Positions 10,229 through 19,150 of a stretch of DNA of 64,000 nucleotides are shown here, one piece after another. This DNA comes from Pelomonas sp963422775 (GTDB lineage Bacteria; Pseudomonadota; Gammaproteobacteria; Burkholderiales; Burkholderiaceae_C), in assembly GCA_963422775.4 (NCBI GenBank), contig CAUJSJ030000171.1:26405-90404 (forward strand), read 5' to 3'. Position numbers and translations under genes: made by a program. The notes under the pieces were generated by a model. That model did not search any database, was not told the origin of the DNA, and saw only the letters and a list, made by a program, of their open reading frames with translations. Position 1 is the stretch's first letter, and each line of letters opens with the position of its first letter.

Positions 10229-11254
10229 TCACTCCAGGCCCCGCAGCTTGGGATCCAACGCGTCGCGCAGCGCATCCGTGAACAGCGCGAACGCGGTCAC
10301 GAACACGGCCATGCAGGCCGTCACGGCGGCCAGCTGCCACCAGTAGCCCAGGATCATCTCGTTCTGCGCCTCGGCCAGCATCGTGCCCCAGCTGACCTGG
10401 TCCACGCCGACGCCCAGGCCGAGGTAGCTCAGGATGACTTCGGCCTTGATGAAGCGCACGACATGCAGAGACAGCTGCACCAGAGCCACGTGCGACACGT
10501 TGGGCAGGATGTGCTTGAACATGCGCGACCACTGGCTGGCGCCGATGGCCTCAGCCGAGCGCACGTATTCGCGCACGCGGTGCTTCATGAACTCGGCACG
10601 GATCAGGCGGTAGATGCCCGTCCAGCCTGTCAGCGCAAGGATGATCACCACCGAGCCGACGCCGCGATGGAAGATGGCGGCAAAGGCAAAGATCAGCAGA
10701 ATGTCGGGAATGGCGGTGAAGACGTTGTAGATCCACTCCAGGAAGTCGCCGATCTTTCCGCCGAAAAAGCCCGAGAGCGCGCCCAGCACCGTGCCGATCA
10801 GGGTGGCCACCAGAGCCGCGGCCAGGCCCACGAAGATGGACACTTCGGCGCCCTTGATGACCTTGGCCAGCACGTCGCGGCCGAGGCGGTCGCCGCCCAG
10901 CGGCAGCGTCTCGGCTTTGACCATTTCATCCGTCTTGAAGGCCTTGGCGCGCTCGGCCCATTCGGCGTAGCGCGGCGCCAGCGGATCGATGTCGGACAGG
11001 TCGACATTGGGACCCTTGGGCGCGGCGATGGTGCCGGTGTCCTCCTGCGGCTGCGGGCCGAGCAGCGTCGGGGCCGCATTGGGCACCCCGACCTCCTTTT
11101 GCCAGCCGGAAGCGACGAGGTTGGTGGCGGCCAGCAGCACCAGCACGAGGAACAAGCCCACGATGCCCATGCAAGTCATGCCGACGCGGTCGGTCTTGAG
11201 GCGACGCCAGGAAGCGGCCCAGACGCCGCCGGAGGAGTTGGAAACCGCCGTCAT
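10229..11254 (-). CDS. Peptide ABC transporter permease, DppC/YejE type
   Basis: This 341-residue inner-membrane permease has an N-terminal membrane helix (about 28-48), a periplasmic insert of roughly 90 residues, then the five-helix core with the EAA-type loop (YVRSAEAIGASQWSRMFKHI). The long insert after the first helix is usual for YejE-like members. It pairs with the permease encoded immediately upstream: its ATG overlaps that gene's stop by 4 nt (11251-11254). The double ATPase follows 2 nt after its stop. Substrate is inferred as oligopeptide from family. Confidence 0.92.
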   Translation of the reverse strand: MTAVSNSSGGVWAASWRRLKTDRVGMTCMGIVGLFLVLVLLAATNLVASGWQKEVGVPNAAPTLLGPQPQEDTGTIAAPKGPNVDLSDIDPLAPRYAEWAERAKAFKTDEMVKAETLPLGGDRLGRDVLAKVIKGAEVSIFVGLAAALVATLIGTVLGALSGFFGGKIGDFLEWIYNVFTAIPDILLIFAFAAIFHRGVGSVVIILALTGWTGIYRLIRAEFMKHRVREYVRSAEAIGASQWSRMFKHILPNVSHVALVQLSLHVVRFIKAEVILSYLGLGVGVDQVSWGTMLAEAQNEMILGYWWQLAAVTACMAVFVTAFALFTDALRDALDPKLRGLE

Positions 11255-12189
11255 TTCAGCACCACGCGAGGGTCGACGAGCTTGTAGAGCAGGTCGACGA
11301 GGAGGTTGAAGCTCATCGTCAACGCCGCGAGATAGATGGCGAAGGCCTGCAACACCGGATAGTCGCCGCGGTTCACGGCCAGCAGCAGTTCACGGCCCAG
11401 GCCGGGGATGGAGAAGAACACCTCGATGAGGAAGCTGCCCACCAGCACGCCGGGCAGCAGCACCGAGACGTTGGTCAGGATGGGGATCATCGCGTTGCGC
11501 AGCACATGTTTGAGCAGCACCGTGCCCTCGGTCATGCCCTTGGCGCGGGCAGTGCGCACGTAGTCGTGGCCGATCTCGTCGAGGAAGAAGCTGCGGTACA
11601 GGCGGATCTGCGGCGCCATCGACACCGCCACGGCCACCAGCACCGGCAGTGGGGCGTAGGTCGTCAGGTTGGTCCAGTGGTTGCTCGTCCAGCCCTGCAC
11701 CGGGAACCAGCCCAGGCGGAAGGCGAAGATGTACTGCGCCAGGATGACGTAGACCAGCAGCGAGATGGACACGGCCACGGTCGTGACCACCATCACCGAG
11801 CGGTCCGTCAGGCTGCCGCGCACGGTGGCCACGGCCAGCGCGAAGGGGATGGCCAGCAGCACTTCGAGGATGAGGATGGGCACCGTCACCGTCAGCGTGG
11901 CCGGCAGCCGCGTGGCGAAGAGGTGGGCCACCGACTCGTTGGTCGCCCAGCTCTTGCCCCAGTCGAAGGTGACGATCTGCTTGATGAAGATCCACAGCTG
12001 CTCCCAGACCGGCTTGTTCAGGCCGAGCTGCTCGCGGATGGATTCGATCTGCTCCGGGCTCGCGTTCAGGCCACCGAGGATGACGGCCGGGTCGCTGCCG
12101 AAGTACTTGAACAGGAAGAACACCAGCAGCACGACGCCCAGCAGGGTCGGGATCATCTGCCACAGGCGTCGGACCAGATAGGCCGCCAT
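11251..12189 (-). CDS. Peptide ABC transporter permease, DppB/YejB type
   Basis: This 312-residue permease carries the DppB-type N-terminus (YLVRRLWQMIPTLLGVVLLVF), the SPEQIESIREQLGLNKPV stretch, and the EAA loop YVRTARAKGMTEGTVLLKHV. It forms the membrane channel with the DppC-type protein. The start at 12189 was chosen because GGAG lies 8 nt upstream; an ATG eight codons earlier adds an unlikely extension. A terminator-like hairpin with a T-run lies 23-55 nt upstream on the same strand, so the operon may be controlled by transcript termination in its leader. Two binding-protein genes are divergent. Confidence 0.92.
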   Translation of the reverse strand: MAAYLVRRLWQMIPTLLGVVLLVFFLFKYFGSDPAVILGGLNASPEQIESIREQLGLNKPVWEQLWIFIKQIVTFDWGKSWATNESVAHLFATRLPATLTVTVPILILEVLLAIPFALAVATVRGSLTDRSVMVVTTVAVSISLLVYVILAQYIFAFRLGWFPVQGWTSNHWTNLTTYAPLPVLVAVAVSMAPQIRLYRSFFLDEIGHDYVRTARAKGMTEGTVLLKHVLRNAMIPILTNVSVLLPGVLVGSFLIEVFFSIPGLGRELLLAVNRGDYPVLQAFAIYLAALTMSFNLLVDLLYKLVDPRVVLK

Positions 12190-12211
12190 TACTGAACTCC
12201 AGCGGAACTCC

Positions 12212-12244
12212 AAAAAACCGCAGCCCCGCGGCGAAGCGGGGCTG
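12212..12244 (-). terminator. Terminator-like hairpin in the leader of the peptide permease operon
   Basis: A perfect 9-bp stem cagccccgc / gcggggctg (12221-12244, loop 6 nt) is followed on the minus strand by cgg and six T (12217-12212). The permease start codon is 23 nt further on, in the same direction. No gene on this strand ends just upstream of it: the neighbour on the right is divergent. It is therefore either a transcription attenuator or a block on antisense transcription. Confidence 0.7.
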
Positions 12245-12345
12245 GTACGGGTAAACCGGGCGGAGTCTATGCGAGCAAACTGCGCGCCAGACCTGCCGGT
12301 TTCACTAGACTCGGCGACTTTTCAGCCCCCTGCACCCGCCGCCCG

Positions 12346-14142
12346 ATGAAGTTCCCGCCCCTGCTGACCGCCCTGCTGCTGGCCTGCGCGTTGACCGCCG
12401 CCCAGGCGCAGGACAAGGTGCTGCGCTACGCCTTCAAGGTGGCCGAGACCGGCTTCGACCCGGCCCAGATCACCGACCTCTACTCCAAGGCCATCGTCGC
12501 CGGCATCCTGGACGCGCCGCTGGAGTACGACTTCGGCGCCCGCCCCTTCAAGCTGCGCCCCGCAACCCTCTCGGAAATGCCCGAGATCAGCGCCGACTTC
12601 AAGACCATCACGATGCGGGTCAAGCCGGGCATCTATTTTTCCGACGACCCGGCCTTCAAGGGCAAGAAGCGTGAGCTGACCGCGGAGGATTACGTCTACA
12701 GCGTCAAGCGCCACTACGACCCACGCTGGAAGAGCGGCAACCTCTACCTGCTGGAGAACGTCAAGATCCTGGGCCTGTCGGAGCTGCGCAGCGAGCTGAT
12801 GAAAGCCAGGAAGCCCTTCGACTACGACCGCCCGGTCGAAGGCCTGAAGGCGCTGGACCGCTACACCTTGCAGCTCAAGCTCGGCGTGGCCGACCCGCGC
12901 TTCGTCTACCAGTTCAGCGATGCCGGCTTCCTCGGCGCCGTGGCGCGCGAGGTGGTCGAGTTCTATGGCGACAAGATCATGGAGCACCCGGTCGGCACCA
13001 ATGCCTGGCAGCTGGGGGCGTGGCGGCGCAGCTCGCGCGTCGTGCTTGAGAAGAACCCCAACTTCCGCGACGTGCGCTACGCGGAGACCGCGCCGCCGGA
13101 CGCCAGCGACAAGCTCAAGGCCGAGGTGGCGGCGCTGCAAGGCAGCAAGCTGCCGCTGGTGGACCGCGTCGAGATCGACATCATCGAAGAGGCCCAGCCA
13201 CGCTGGCTGTCGTTCCTGCGCGGCGAGGCCGACGTCATCGAGGAGGTGCCCATCGATTTCGCCAGCATCGCGATGCCCGGCAACCACCTGGCGCCCAACC
13301 TGGCCAAGCAGGGCATCACGATGACGCGCTACCCGCGCGCCGACATCTCGCTGAGCTACTTCAACATGGAGGACCCGGTCGTCGGCGGCTACACGCCCGA
13401 GCGCATCGCGTTGCGCCGCGCCATCAACCTGGCCGTGGACCTGGACAAGGAGATCCGCCTCGTGCGCCGCGGCCAGGCGCTCAAGAGCCAGGGCCCCGTG
13501 CCGACGACGGTGTTCGGCTATGACCCGGCCTTCAAGTCCGAGATGAGCGAGTTCAGCCTCGCCAAGGCCAAGGCCCTGCTCGACCTTTACGGCTATGTCG
13601 ACCGCGACGGCGACGGCTGGCGCGAGCAACCCGACGGCAAGCCGCTGGCCATCGAATACACCACGCTGGCCGACGGCGAGCGCCGCCAGCTCGCCGAGCA
13701 GTGGCAGAAGAACATGGCGGCGCTGGGCATCAAGATGACCTTCAAGATCGGCAAGTTCCCCGAGCAGCTCAAGGCCGCCAACGCCGGCAAGCTGCAGATG
13801 TGGGGCGTGGGCTGGGTCGGCTCCACGCCCGACGGCGACACCTTCCTCGCCTTGGGCTCCAGCGCCGCCAAGGGCAAGGCCAACAAGCCGCGCTTCGACC
13901 TGCCGGCCTTCGAGGCCCTCTACGAGAAGCAGAAGGCCCTGCCCGACGGCCCCGAGCGCCTGGCGCTGATGACCGAGGCCCAGCGCATCCTCGTCGCCTA
14001 CGCGCCCTACAAGTTCCACGTGCACCGCATCTGGACCGACATGGCCCAGCCCTGGGTCAAGGGCTACAGCCGCAACATCTTCGTGCGCGACTTCTGGAAG
14101 TACGTCGACGTCGACCGCAACGCCACGCCCAAGGCCAAGTGA
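12346..14142 (+). CDS. Family 5 extracellular solute-binding protein (peptide ABC transporter), copy 1
   Basis: A 598-residue periplasmic binding protein of the oligopeptide family (SBP_bac_5 type). The signal peptide ends AAQAQ (about residue 21). Recognisable stretches are KVLRYAFKVAETGFDPAQ, ISADFKTITMRVKPGIYFSD and the HPVGTNAWQLGAWRRSSR block. It presumably delivers substrate to the permeases encoded divergently. It is followed by a paralogue of exactly the same length, joined by TGATG (stop and start sharing one A at 14142). No clear ribosome-binding site is visible; the start was set by the signal peptide. Confidence 0.93.
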   Translation: MKFPPLLTALLLACALTAAQAQDKVLRYAFKVAETGFDPAQITDLYSKAIVAGILDAPLEYDFGARPFKLRPATLSEMPEISADFKTITMRVKPGIYFSDDPAFKGKKRELTAEDYVYSVKRHYDPRWKSGNLYLLENVKILGLSELRSELMKARKPFDYDRPVEGLKALDRYTLQLKLGVADPRFVYQFSDAGFLGAVAREVVEFYGDKIMEHPVGTNAWQLGAWRRSSRVVLEKNPNFRDVRYAETAPPDASDKLKAEVAALQGSKLPLVDRVEIDIIEEAQPRWLSFLRGEADVIEEVPIDFASIAMPGNHLAPNLAKQGITMTRYPRADISLSYFNMEDPVVGGYTPERIALRRAINLAVDLDKEIRLVRRGQALKSQGPVPTTVFGYDPAFKSEMSEFSLAKAKALLDLYGYVDRDGDGWREQPDGKPLAIEYTTLADGERRQLAEQWQKNMAALGIKMTFKIGKFPEQLKAANAGKLQMWGVGWVGSTPDGDTFLALGSSAAKGKANKPRFDLPAFEALYEKQKALPDGPERLALMTEAQRILVAYAPYKFHVHRIWTDMAQPWVKGYSRNIFVRDFWKYVDVDRNATPKAK

Positions 14143-15938
14143 TGAAACAACTGCTCGCCGCGCTGACCCTCTGTGCCGCGCTGATTCCAGCCGGCCACGC
14201 CGCCGAAGCCCAGAAGACGCTGCGCTACGCCTTCCTGATCGCCGAGACCGGGTTCGACCCCGTCAGGATCTCGGACATCTACTCGCGCACCATCACGGCC
14301 CACGTCTTCGAGAGCCTGTACACCTACGACCCGCTGGCCCGGCCGACGCGCATCGTGCCGCAGATCGCCGCCGGCGACCCGGTCATCAGTGCCGACTTCA
14401 AGACCTTCACGATCAAGGTCCGCCCCGGCATCTACTTTGCGGATGACCCGGCCTTCAAGGGCAAGCAGCGCGAAGTCACGGCGGCCGACTTCGTCTACAG
14501 CATCAAGCGCTACGCCGACCCGGCCAACAATGCCCAGGGCTGGGTCAGCTACGAGGATGCCGGCCTCGTCGGCCTGGACGAGCTGCGCAGCCAGATCATC
14601 AAGTCCAAGAAGCCCTTCCCGTACGACAGCGAGGTCGAAGGCCTGAAGGCCCTGGACCGCTACACGCTGCAGCTCAAGACCCGCGAGGCGAGGCCGCGCC
14701 TGGTCGAATCCATCCTCGCCGGCAACGACCTGTACGGCGCGGTGGCGCGCGAGGTGGTCGAGTTCTACGGGGACAAGATCATGGAGCACCCGGTGGGCAC
14801 GGGCCCCTTCGCGCTGAAGGACTGGCGGCGCAGCTCGCAGATGGTGCTGGAGCGCAACCCGACGTACCGGGAACGCCACTACGAATCCGAGCCGGCGCCT
14901 GATGACGCCGAAGCACAGGCCATCCTCGCCAGGTTCAAGGGCCGCCGCATCCCGATGGTCGACCGTGTCGTCGTCGACGTCATCGTCGAGCGCCAGCCGC
15001 GCTGGCTGGCCTTCCTGAACAACGAGCACGATTTCATCGAGCGCGTGCCCGAGGAGTTCATCACCCAGGCCGCGCCCGGCGGCAAGATCGCGCCCAACCT
15101 CGCCAAGCGCGGCATGCAGGCCGTGTTCACGCTGGCACCCGACATGACGATGACCTGCTTCAACATGGAAGACCCGGTCGTGGGTGGCATGACGCCGGAC
15201 AAGGTGGCCCTGCGCCGGGCGATCTCGCTGACCTACGACGTGCGCAAGGAGATCCTGATCGCCCGCCGCGGCCGCGCCGTGCCGGCCCAGGCGCCCCTCG
15301 TGCCGCACACCTCCGGCTTTGACGCCGCATTCAAGAGCGAGATGAGCGACTACGACCCGGCCCGCGCGAAGGCGCTGCTGGACATGTACGGCTACGTCGA
15401 CAAGGACGGCGACGGCTGGCGCGACCTGCCCGATGGCAGCCCGCTGGTCATCACGCGCAACTCCGAGCCCAATTCGCTGAACCGCGCCATCGACGAACTG
15501 TGGGACAAGGCGCTGCAGGCCGTGGGCATCAAGTTGCAGATCAAGATCCAGCAGTGGCCCGAAAACCTCAAGGCCGCCCAGGCGGGCAACTACCAGATGT
15601 GGCAGGTAGGCTCCACCGCCGCCCAGCCCGATGGCGCCGGTGCGTTGCAACGCTACTACGGGCCGGCCAGCGGCACGCAGAACCTGCCACGGTTCAAGGA
15701 CGCCCGCTTCGATGCGATGTACGAACGCATCCAGGCGATGCCCGATGGCCCGGAGCGCGAGGCGCTGTTCAAGGAATCCAAGCGCCTGACCGTGACCTAC
15801 ATGGCCTACAAGGTCCACGTGCACCGCATCCTCACCGACATCGAGCAGCCCTGGATGAGCGGCTACCGCCGCCCGCTGTTCTGGCAGGACTTCTGGCAGT
15901 TCGTCGACATCGACGAGAGCAAACGGCCTGTCCATTGA
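14142..15938 (+). CDS. Family 5 extracellular solute-binding protein (peptide ABC transporter), copy 2
   Basis: A 598-residue paralogue of the preceding protein, with signal peptide (ends AGHAAEA) and the same landmarks: KTLRYAFLIAETGFDPVR, ISADFKTFTIKVRPGIYFAD and HPVGTGPFALKDWRRSSQ. In-frame sequence upstream belongs to a shadow of copy 1; the TGATG junction fixes the start at 14142. Two coupled binding proteins with one permease set suggest a broadened substrate range. Many substitutions between the copies show that the duplication is not recent. Confidence 0.93.
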   Translation: MKQLLAALTLCAALIPAGHAAEAQKTLRYAFLIAETGFDPVRISDIYSRTITAHVFESLYTYDPLARPTRIVPQIAAGDPVISADFKTFTIKVRPGIYFADDPAFKGKQREVTAADFVYSIKRYADPANNAQGWVSYEDAGLVGLDELRSQIIKSKKPFPYDSEVEGLKALDRYTLQLKTREARPRLVESILAGNDLYGAVAREVVEFYGDKIMEHPVGTGPFALKDWRRSSQMVLERNPTYRERHYESEPAPDDAEAQAILARFKGRRIPMVDRVVVDVIVERQPRWLAFLNNEHDFIERVPEEFITQAAPGGKIAPNLAKRGMQAVFTLAPDMTMTCFNMEDPVVGGMTPDKVALRRAISLTYDVRKEILIARRGRAVPAQAPLVPHTSGFDAAFKSEMSDYDPARAKALLDMYGYVDKDGDGWRDLPDGSPLVITRNSEPNSLNRAIDELWDKALQAVGIKLQIKIQQWPENLKAAQAGNYQMWQVGSTAAQPDGAGALQRYYGPASGTQNLPRFKDARFDAMYERIQAMPDGPEREALFKESKRLTVTYMAYKVHVHRILTDIEQPWMSGYRRPLFWQDFWQFVDIDESKRPVH

Positions 15939-16042
15939 TTTCCGCGGTGGCGTCCCACGTTTTCGACCGCCTGTCGCAAGCCTCTCGCGTCCACTTGCCG
16001 TGCCGCTAGGCTTCGCTACATCAACACCGCAAGGAGCTCCGA

Positions 16043-16372
16043 ATGAACGACGCAGAAGAACTCAGCAAGCTGGCCGACCTGCATGCCCGTGGCGTGCTCA
16101 ACGATGAGGAATTCGCCAAGGCCAAGGCCAGGCTGCTCGCCGGCCACGCGTCGCCCAGCTACGGCAGCGCACCCAGCCCCAATGTGGGCGCCGTCAACGG
16201 CCTGCGCCGTGCCCGCGTGGACCGCTGGATCGGCGGCGTCTGCGGCGGCGTGGCCCGCGCGACGGGGCTGGACTCCTGGGTCTGGCGCCTGATCTTCACG
16301 GTGCTATTCCTGGCCTTCGGCAGCGGCATACTGCTCTACATCCTGCTGTGGATCTTTGTTCCTGAAGAGTGA
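16043..16372 (+). CDS. SHOCT and PspC domain membrane protein
   Basis: This 109-residue protein starts with a SHOCT-type helix pair (EELSKLADLHARGVLNDEEF, about residues 5-24). A short linker and a PspC domain follow (about 53-109: RVDRWIGGVCGGVARATGLD, then one or two membrane helices ending LLWIFVPEE). PspC domains occur in envelope-stress (phage-shock) systems and related small membrane proteins. SHOCT is usually an oligomerisation element. A good ribosome-binding site (AAGGAG, 7 nt from ATG) supports the start. No other psp gene is nearby. Confidence 0.85.
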   Translation: MNDAEELSKLADLHARGVLNDEEFAKAKARLLAGHASPSYGSAPSPNVGAVNGLRRARVDRWIGGVCGGVARATGLDSWVWRLIFTVLFLAFGSGILLYILLWIFVPEE

Positions 16373-16462
16373 TGCACAGGCGGCCCGGGAGGGTCGCCCC
16401 CGAGACCCCTGGGGCCGGCAGCGCGGGTATGCTGGGCTGAAACAAGCCCAGGAGACGCCCCG

Positions 16463-18073
16463 ATGAAACAGCTCGCCGGCCTCGACGCCAGCTTCCTCTA
16501 CCTGGAAACGCCGCAGATGCCGATGCATGTCGGCGCGCTGCACCTGCTGGAGCTGCCCGTCGGCTACGACGGCGACTACGTCGAAGACCTGCGCGAGCAC
16601 ATGCGGGCGCGCATGCCACTGCTGCCGGCCCTGCGCCGCCGGCTGCTGGCCATGCCGCTGGGCCTGTCCAACCCCGGCTGGGTGGATGCCGACCCCGACC
16701 TCGAAGACCACATCGTCGAGATCCCGCTTCCCGAAGGTAGCGGCATGGCCGAGCTGGAGGCCCAGGTCGGCGCGCTGCACCCGGTGCTGCTGGACCGCAG
16801 CCGCCCGCTGTGGAAGTTCCACGTCTTCACCGGCCTGGAGCCGGGCCCCGACGGCCAGCCGCGCGTGGCGCTCTACACCCAGCTCCACCACGCCGCCGTC
16901 GATGGCCAGGCCGCCGTCGCGCTGGCCCAGGTCATCCTCGACCTCAGCCCTGAACCGCGCGCCATCGACGCCATTGCCGCGCGCGGCAAGAAGCGCGGCC
17001 AGCTCGGCACGGTCGGCATGCTGCGTGCCGCTGTCTCGCAGCAGTGGAAGCAGACCGTCAAGCTCGCCCGCTCCCTGCCCAACGCGGCCAGCATCCTCGG
17101 CGGCATGGCGGTCAAGTCCCTCGGCGGCGCGGCGGCCGAAGCCTCGGTCGATTCACTGCGCGCGCTGCTGTCGGGCGTGGCCTCGCAGACGACGGCCGTC
17201 GTGCGCGGCAAGAAGGCCGTGTCCAGCCTCGGCCCGGCGCCGCGCACGCGCTTCAACGTGAGCCTGTCGGACTCGCGTTCCTTCGCCGGCGTCACGCTGC
17301 CGCTGGCCGAGCTCAACCGCACGCGCAAGCGCCACGGCGCCAGCATCAACGACGCGGTGCTCTTCGTCATCGGCGGCGCGCTGCGGCGCTACTTCGCCAA
17401 GCACGGCCCGCTGCCGCGCAAGAGCCTGATCGCCGCCGTGCCCGTGTCCACGCGCGCGGCTGGCGACACCACGGCCAACAACCAGGCCACGATGACCTTC
17501 ATGAGCCTGGGCACGCAACTCAGCAACCCGAGCGAGCGGCTGGCCCACGTGATGGCCTCCAGCAAGGCGATGAAGGCGCAGATGAGCGAACTCAAGAGCC
17601 TGATGCCGACCGACTTCCCGAGCCTGGGCATCCCCTGGCTGATGCAGGCCGGCGCCATGCTCTACGGCCGCGCCAAGGTGGCCGAGAAGCTGCCCGTCAT
17701 CGCCAACGTCGTCATCTCCAACGTGCCAGGGCCGCAGCTGCCGCTGTACCTGGCTGGCGCGCGGATGATCACCAACTACCCCACGTCGATTGCCGTGCAC
17801 GGCCTGGCACTGAACGTGACGGTACAGACCTACAACCAGTCGCTGGACATCGGCCTGATGGCCTGCGGCGAGGCGCTGCCGGAGACGGCTGAACTGGCGG
17901 CCTACGTGGAGGCGGCGTTCATGGAGTTCCAGGCGCTGCCGGTGGCGGAGGTGGTGGAGCTGGAACCCGTGCCGGTGGTGAAGAAGGCGGCGGCGAAGAA
18001 AGCTCCCGCCAAAAAGGCGGCGGTCAAGAAAGCCGCGCCAACGGTGAAGCGGCGCACTGCCAAGGCGCGATAG
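16463..18073 (+). CDS. WS/DGAT wax ester synthase / diacylglycerol acyltransferase with Lys-rich tail
   Basis: A 536-residue acyl-CoA-dependent O-acyltransferase that makes wax esters or triacylglycerols. The catalytic motif HHAAVDG is present (about residues 144-150). NDAVL in the second half and VISNVPGPQLPLY near residue 420 are also typical. Length up to about residue 495 fits the family. The last 35 or so residues are an Ala/Lys/Pro tail of the type KKAPAKKAAVKKAAPTVKRR, resembling histone H1-like or PhaF tails, which is not part of the catalytic fold. CAGGAG lies 8 nt before the ATG. The next gene is an alpha/beta hydrolase, which may be functionally linked. Confidence 0.92.
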   Translation: MKQLAGLDASFLYLETPQMPMHVGALHLLELPVGYDGDYVEDLREHMRARMPLLPALRRRLLAMPLGLSNPGWVDADPDLEDHIVEIPLPEGSGMAELEAQVGALHPVLLDRSRPLWKFHVFTGLEPGPDGQPRVALYTQLHHAAVDGQAAVALAQVILDLSPEPRAIDAIAARGKKRGQLGTVGMLRAAVSQQWKQTVKLARSLPNAASILGGMAVKSLGGAAAEASVDSLRALLSGVASQTTAVVRGKKAVSSLGPAPRTRFNVSLSDSRSFAGVTLPLAELNRTRKRHGASINDAVLFVIGGALRRYFAKHGPLPRKSLIAAVPVSTRAAGDTTANNQATMTFMSLGTQLSNPSERLAHVMASSKAMKAQMSELKSLMPTDFPSLGIPWLMQAGAMLYGRAKVAEKLPVIANVVISNVPGPQLPLYLAGARMITNYPTSIAVHGLALNVTVQTYNQSLDIGLMACGEALPETAELAAYVEAAFMEFQALPVAEVVELEPVPVVKKAAAKKAPAKKAAVKKAAPTVKRRTAKAR

Positions 18074-18322
18074 CGCCGATCAAGAGCCAGCAAGGCCGGA
18101 CGGGCGCGCCCGAAGGCGCCAAGCGCACGACGCCGTCGCCAGCAGACCTCCTCACATCAACGCTGCGGACGTGGGCTCGCAGCGACGCCCCCGGGAGCTG
18201 GGATGCCGGCTCCCGGTACCAATGCACGTCACCCAGGCGACACCCCGGCCCCGGGCAAGCACGCCCCGTGAACAGGCGACAGCTGGCTAACATGTCCGGG
18301 CCTCGCCGAACCCGTTCCTCGC

Positions 18323-19150
18323 ATGCTCAGCCCCCGCTCGCCGCGCTTCTCGCGCTGGCAACAAACCCCCACCGACACCCAGCCCGACTGGTCCGACCTG
18401 CGCGCACCCAACGCCTGGCTGCTGATGCTGGAAGGCCGCGCGCCCTGGGAATACGCGGCGCTGCTGGCCGCCACGCCCTGGCTGAAGAAGCTGCCGCACG
18501 GCGACGGCCATCCGGTGCTCGTCTTCCCCGGCCTGGGCGCCCACGACGTGACGACCGCACCGCTGCGTGCCATGCTGGATTCGCTGGGCTACGCCACCCA
18601 GCCCTGGGGCCAGGGCTTCAACTTCGGCCCGCGCGCCGGCGTGCTGGAGCAGATCAAGGCCGACCTGCAGGCTCTGTACCGCCGCCACCACCGCAAGGTG
18701 AGCCTCTTGGGCTGGAGCCTGGGCGGCATCTACGCCCGCGAGCTGGCCAAGGAATGCCCGGAGATCACGCGCTGCGTCATCACCCTGGGCACGCCGTTCA
18801 CCGGCCACCCACGCGCCACCAACGCCTGGCGCTTCTTCGAGATGGTCAGCGGCCACGCGTCCAACGACCCCGAGCTGATGGAGGCGATCCGCCAGGCCCC
18901 GCCGGTGCCGACGACATCGATCTACTCCAAGAGCGACGGCGTCGTCGCCTGGCGCTGCAGCGTCAACGAGCCCTCGCCGCTGGCCGAGAACATCGAGGTG
19001 CAGGCCAGCCACATCGGCCTGGGCGTGAACCCGATCGCGCTGTACGCGCTGGCGGACCGGCTGGCGCAACCGGAAGGGCAGTGGAAGCACTTCGAGCCCA
19101 AGGGGGCGCGGCGCTGGTTCTACAAGACGCCGGCCGACTCCGGCAAGTGA
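18323..19150 (+). CDS. Alpha/beta hydrolase, lipase-like
   Basis: This 275-residue hydrolase has the nucleophile elbow GWSLGG with Ser132, a likely acid in SKSDGVV and a likely catalytic His in QASHIGLG. No signal peptide is seen. The core HPVLVFPGLGAHDVTT is the oxyanion-side strand-loop. Its position after the wax ester/TAG synthase suggests a role in storage-lipid or ester turnover, but the substrate is not shown. It lies 249 nt after the acyltransferase; that gap holds an 8-bp hairpin (18191-18216) and no gene. The ATG has no strong ribosome-binding site. Confidence 0.85.
   Translation: MLSPRSPRFSRWQQTPTDTQPDWSDLRAPNAWLLMLEGRAPWEYAALLAATPWLKKLPHGDGHPVLVFPGLGAHDVTTAPLRAMLDSLGYATQPWGQGFNFGPRAGVLEQIKADLQALYRRHHRKVSLLGWSLGGIYARELAKECPEITRCVITLGTPFTGHPRATNAWRFFEMVSGHASNDPELMEAIRQAPPVPTTSIYSKSDGVVAWRCSVNEPSPLAENIEVQASHIGLGVNPIALYALADRLAQPEGQWKHFEPKGARRWFYKTPADSGK

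Noticed and set aside
12322..14025. Long minus-strand open frame opposite binding-protein copy 1
   Set aside because: Its Arg/His/Leu/Gly-rich composition and lack of motifs mark it as a shadow; the plus strand encodes a clear family-5 binding protein. The same applies to frames opposite 14142-15938, 21131-22963 and 6316-8418.
18074..18322. Hairpin ccgggagc/gctcccgg (18191-18216) as a terminator of the acyltransferase gene
   Set aside because: No T-run follows on either strand and it lies more than 110 nt after the stop; left as an unexplained inverted repeat.
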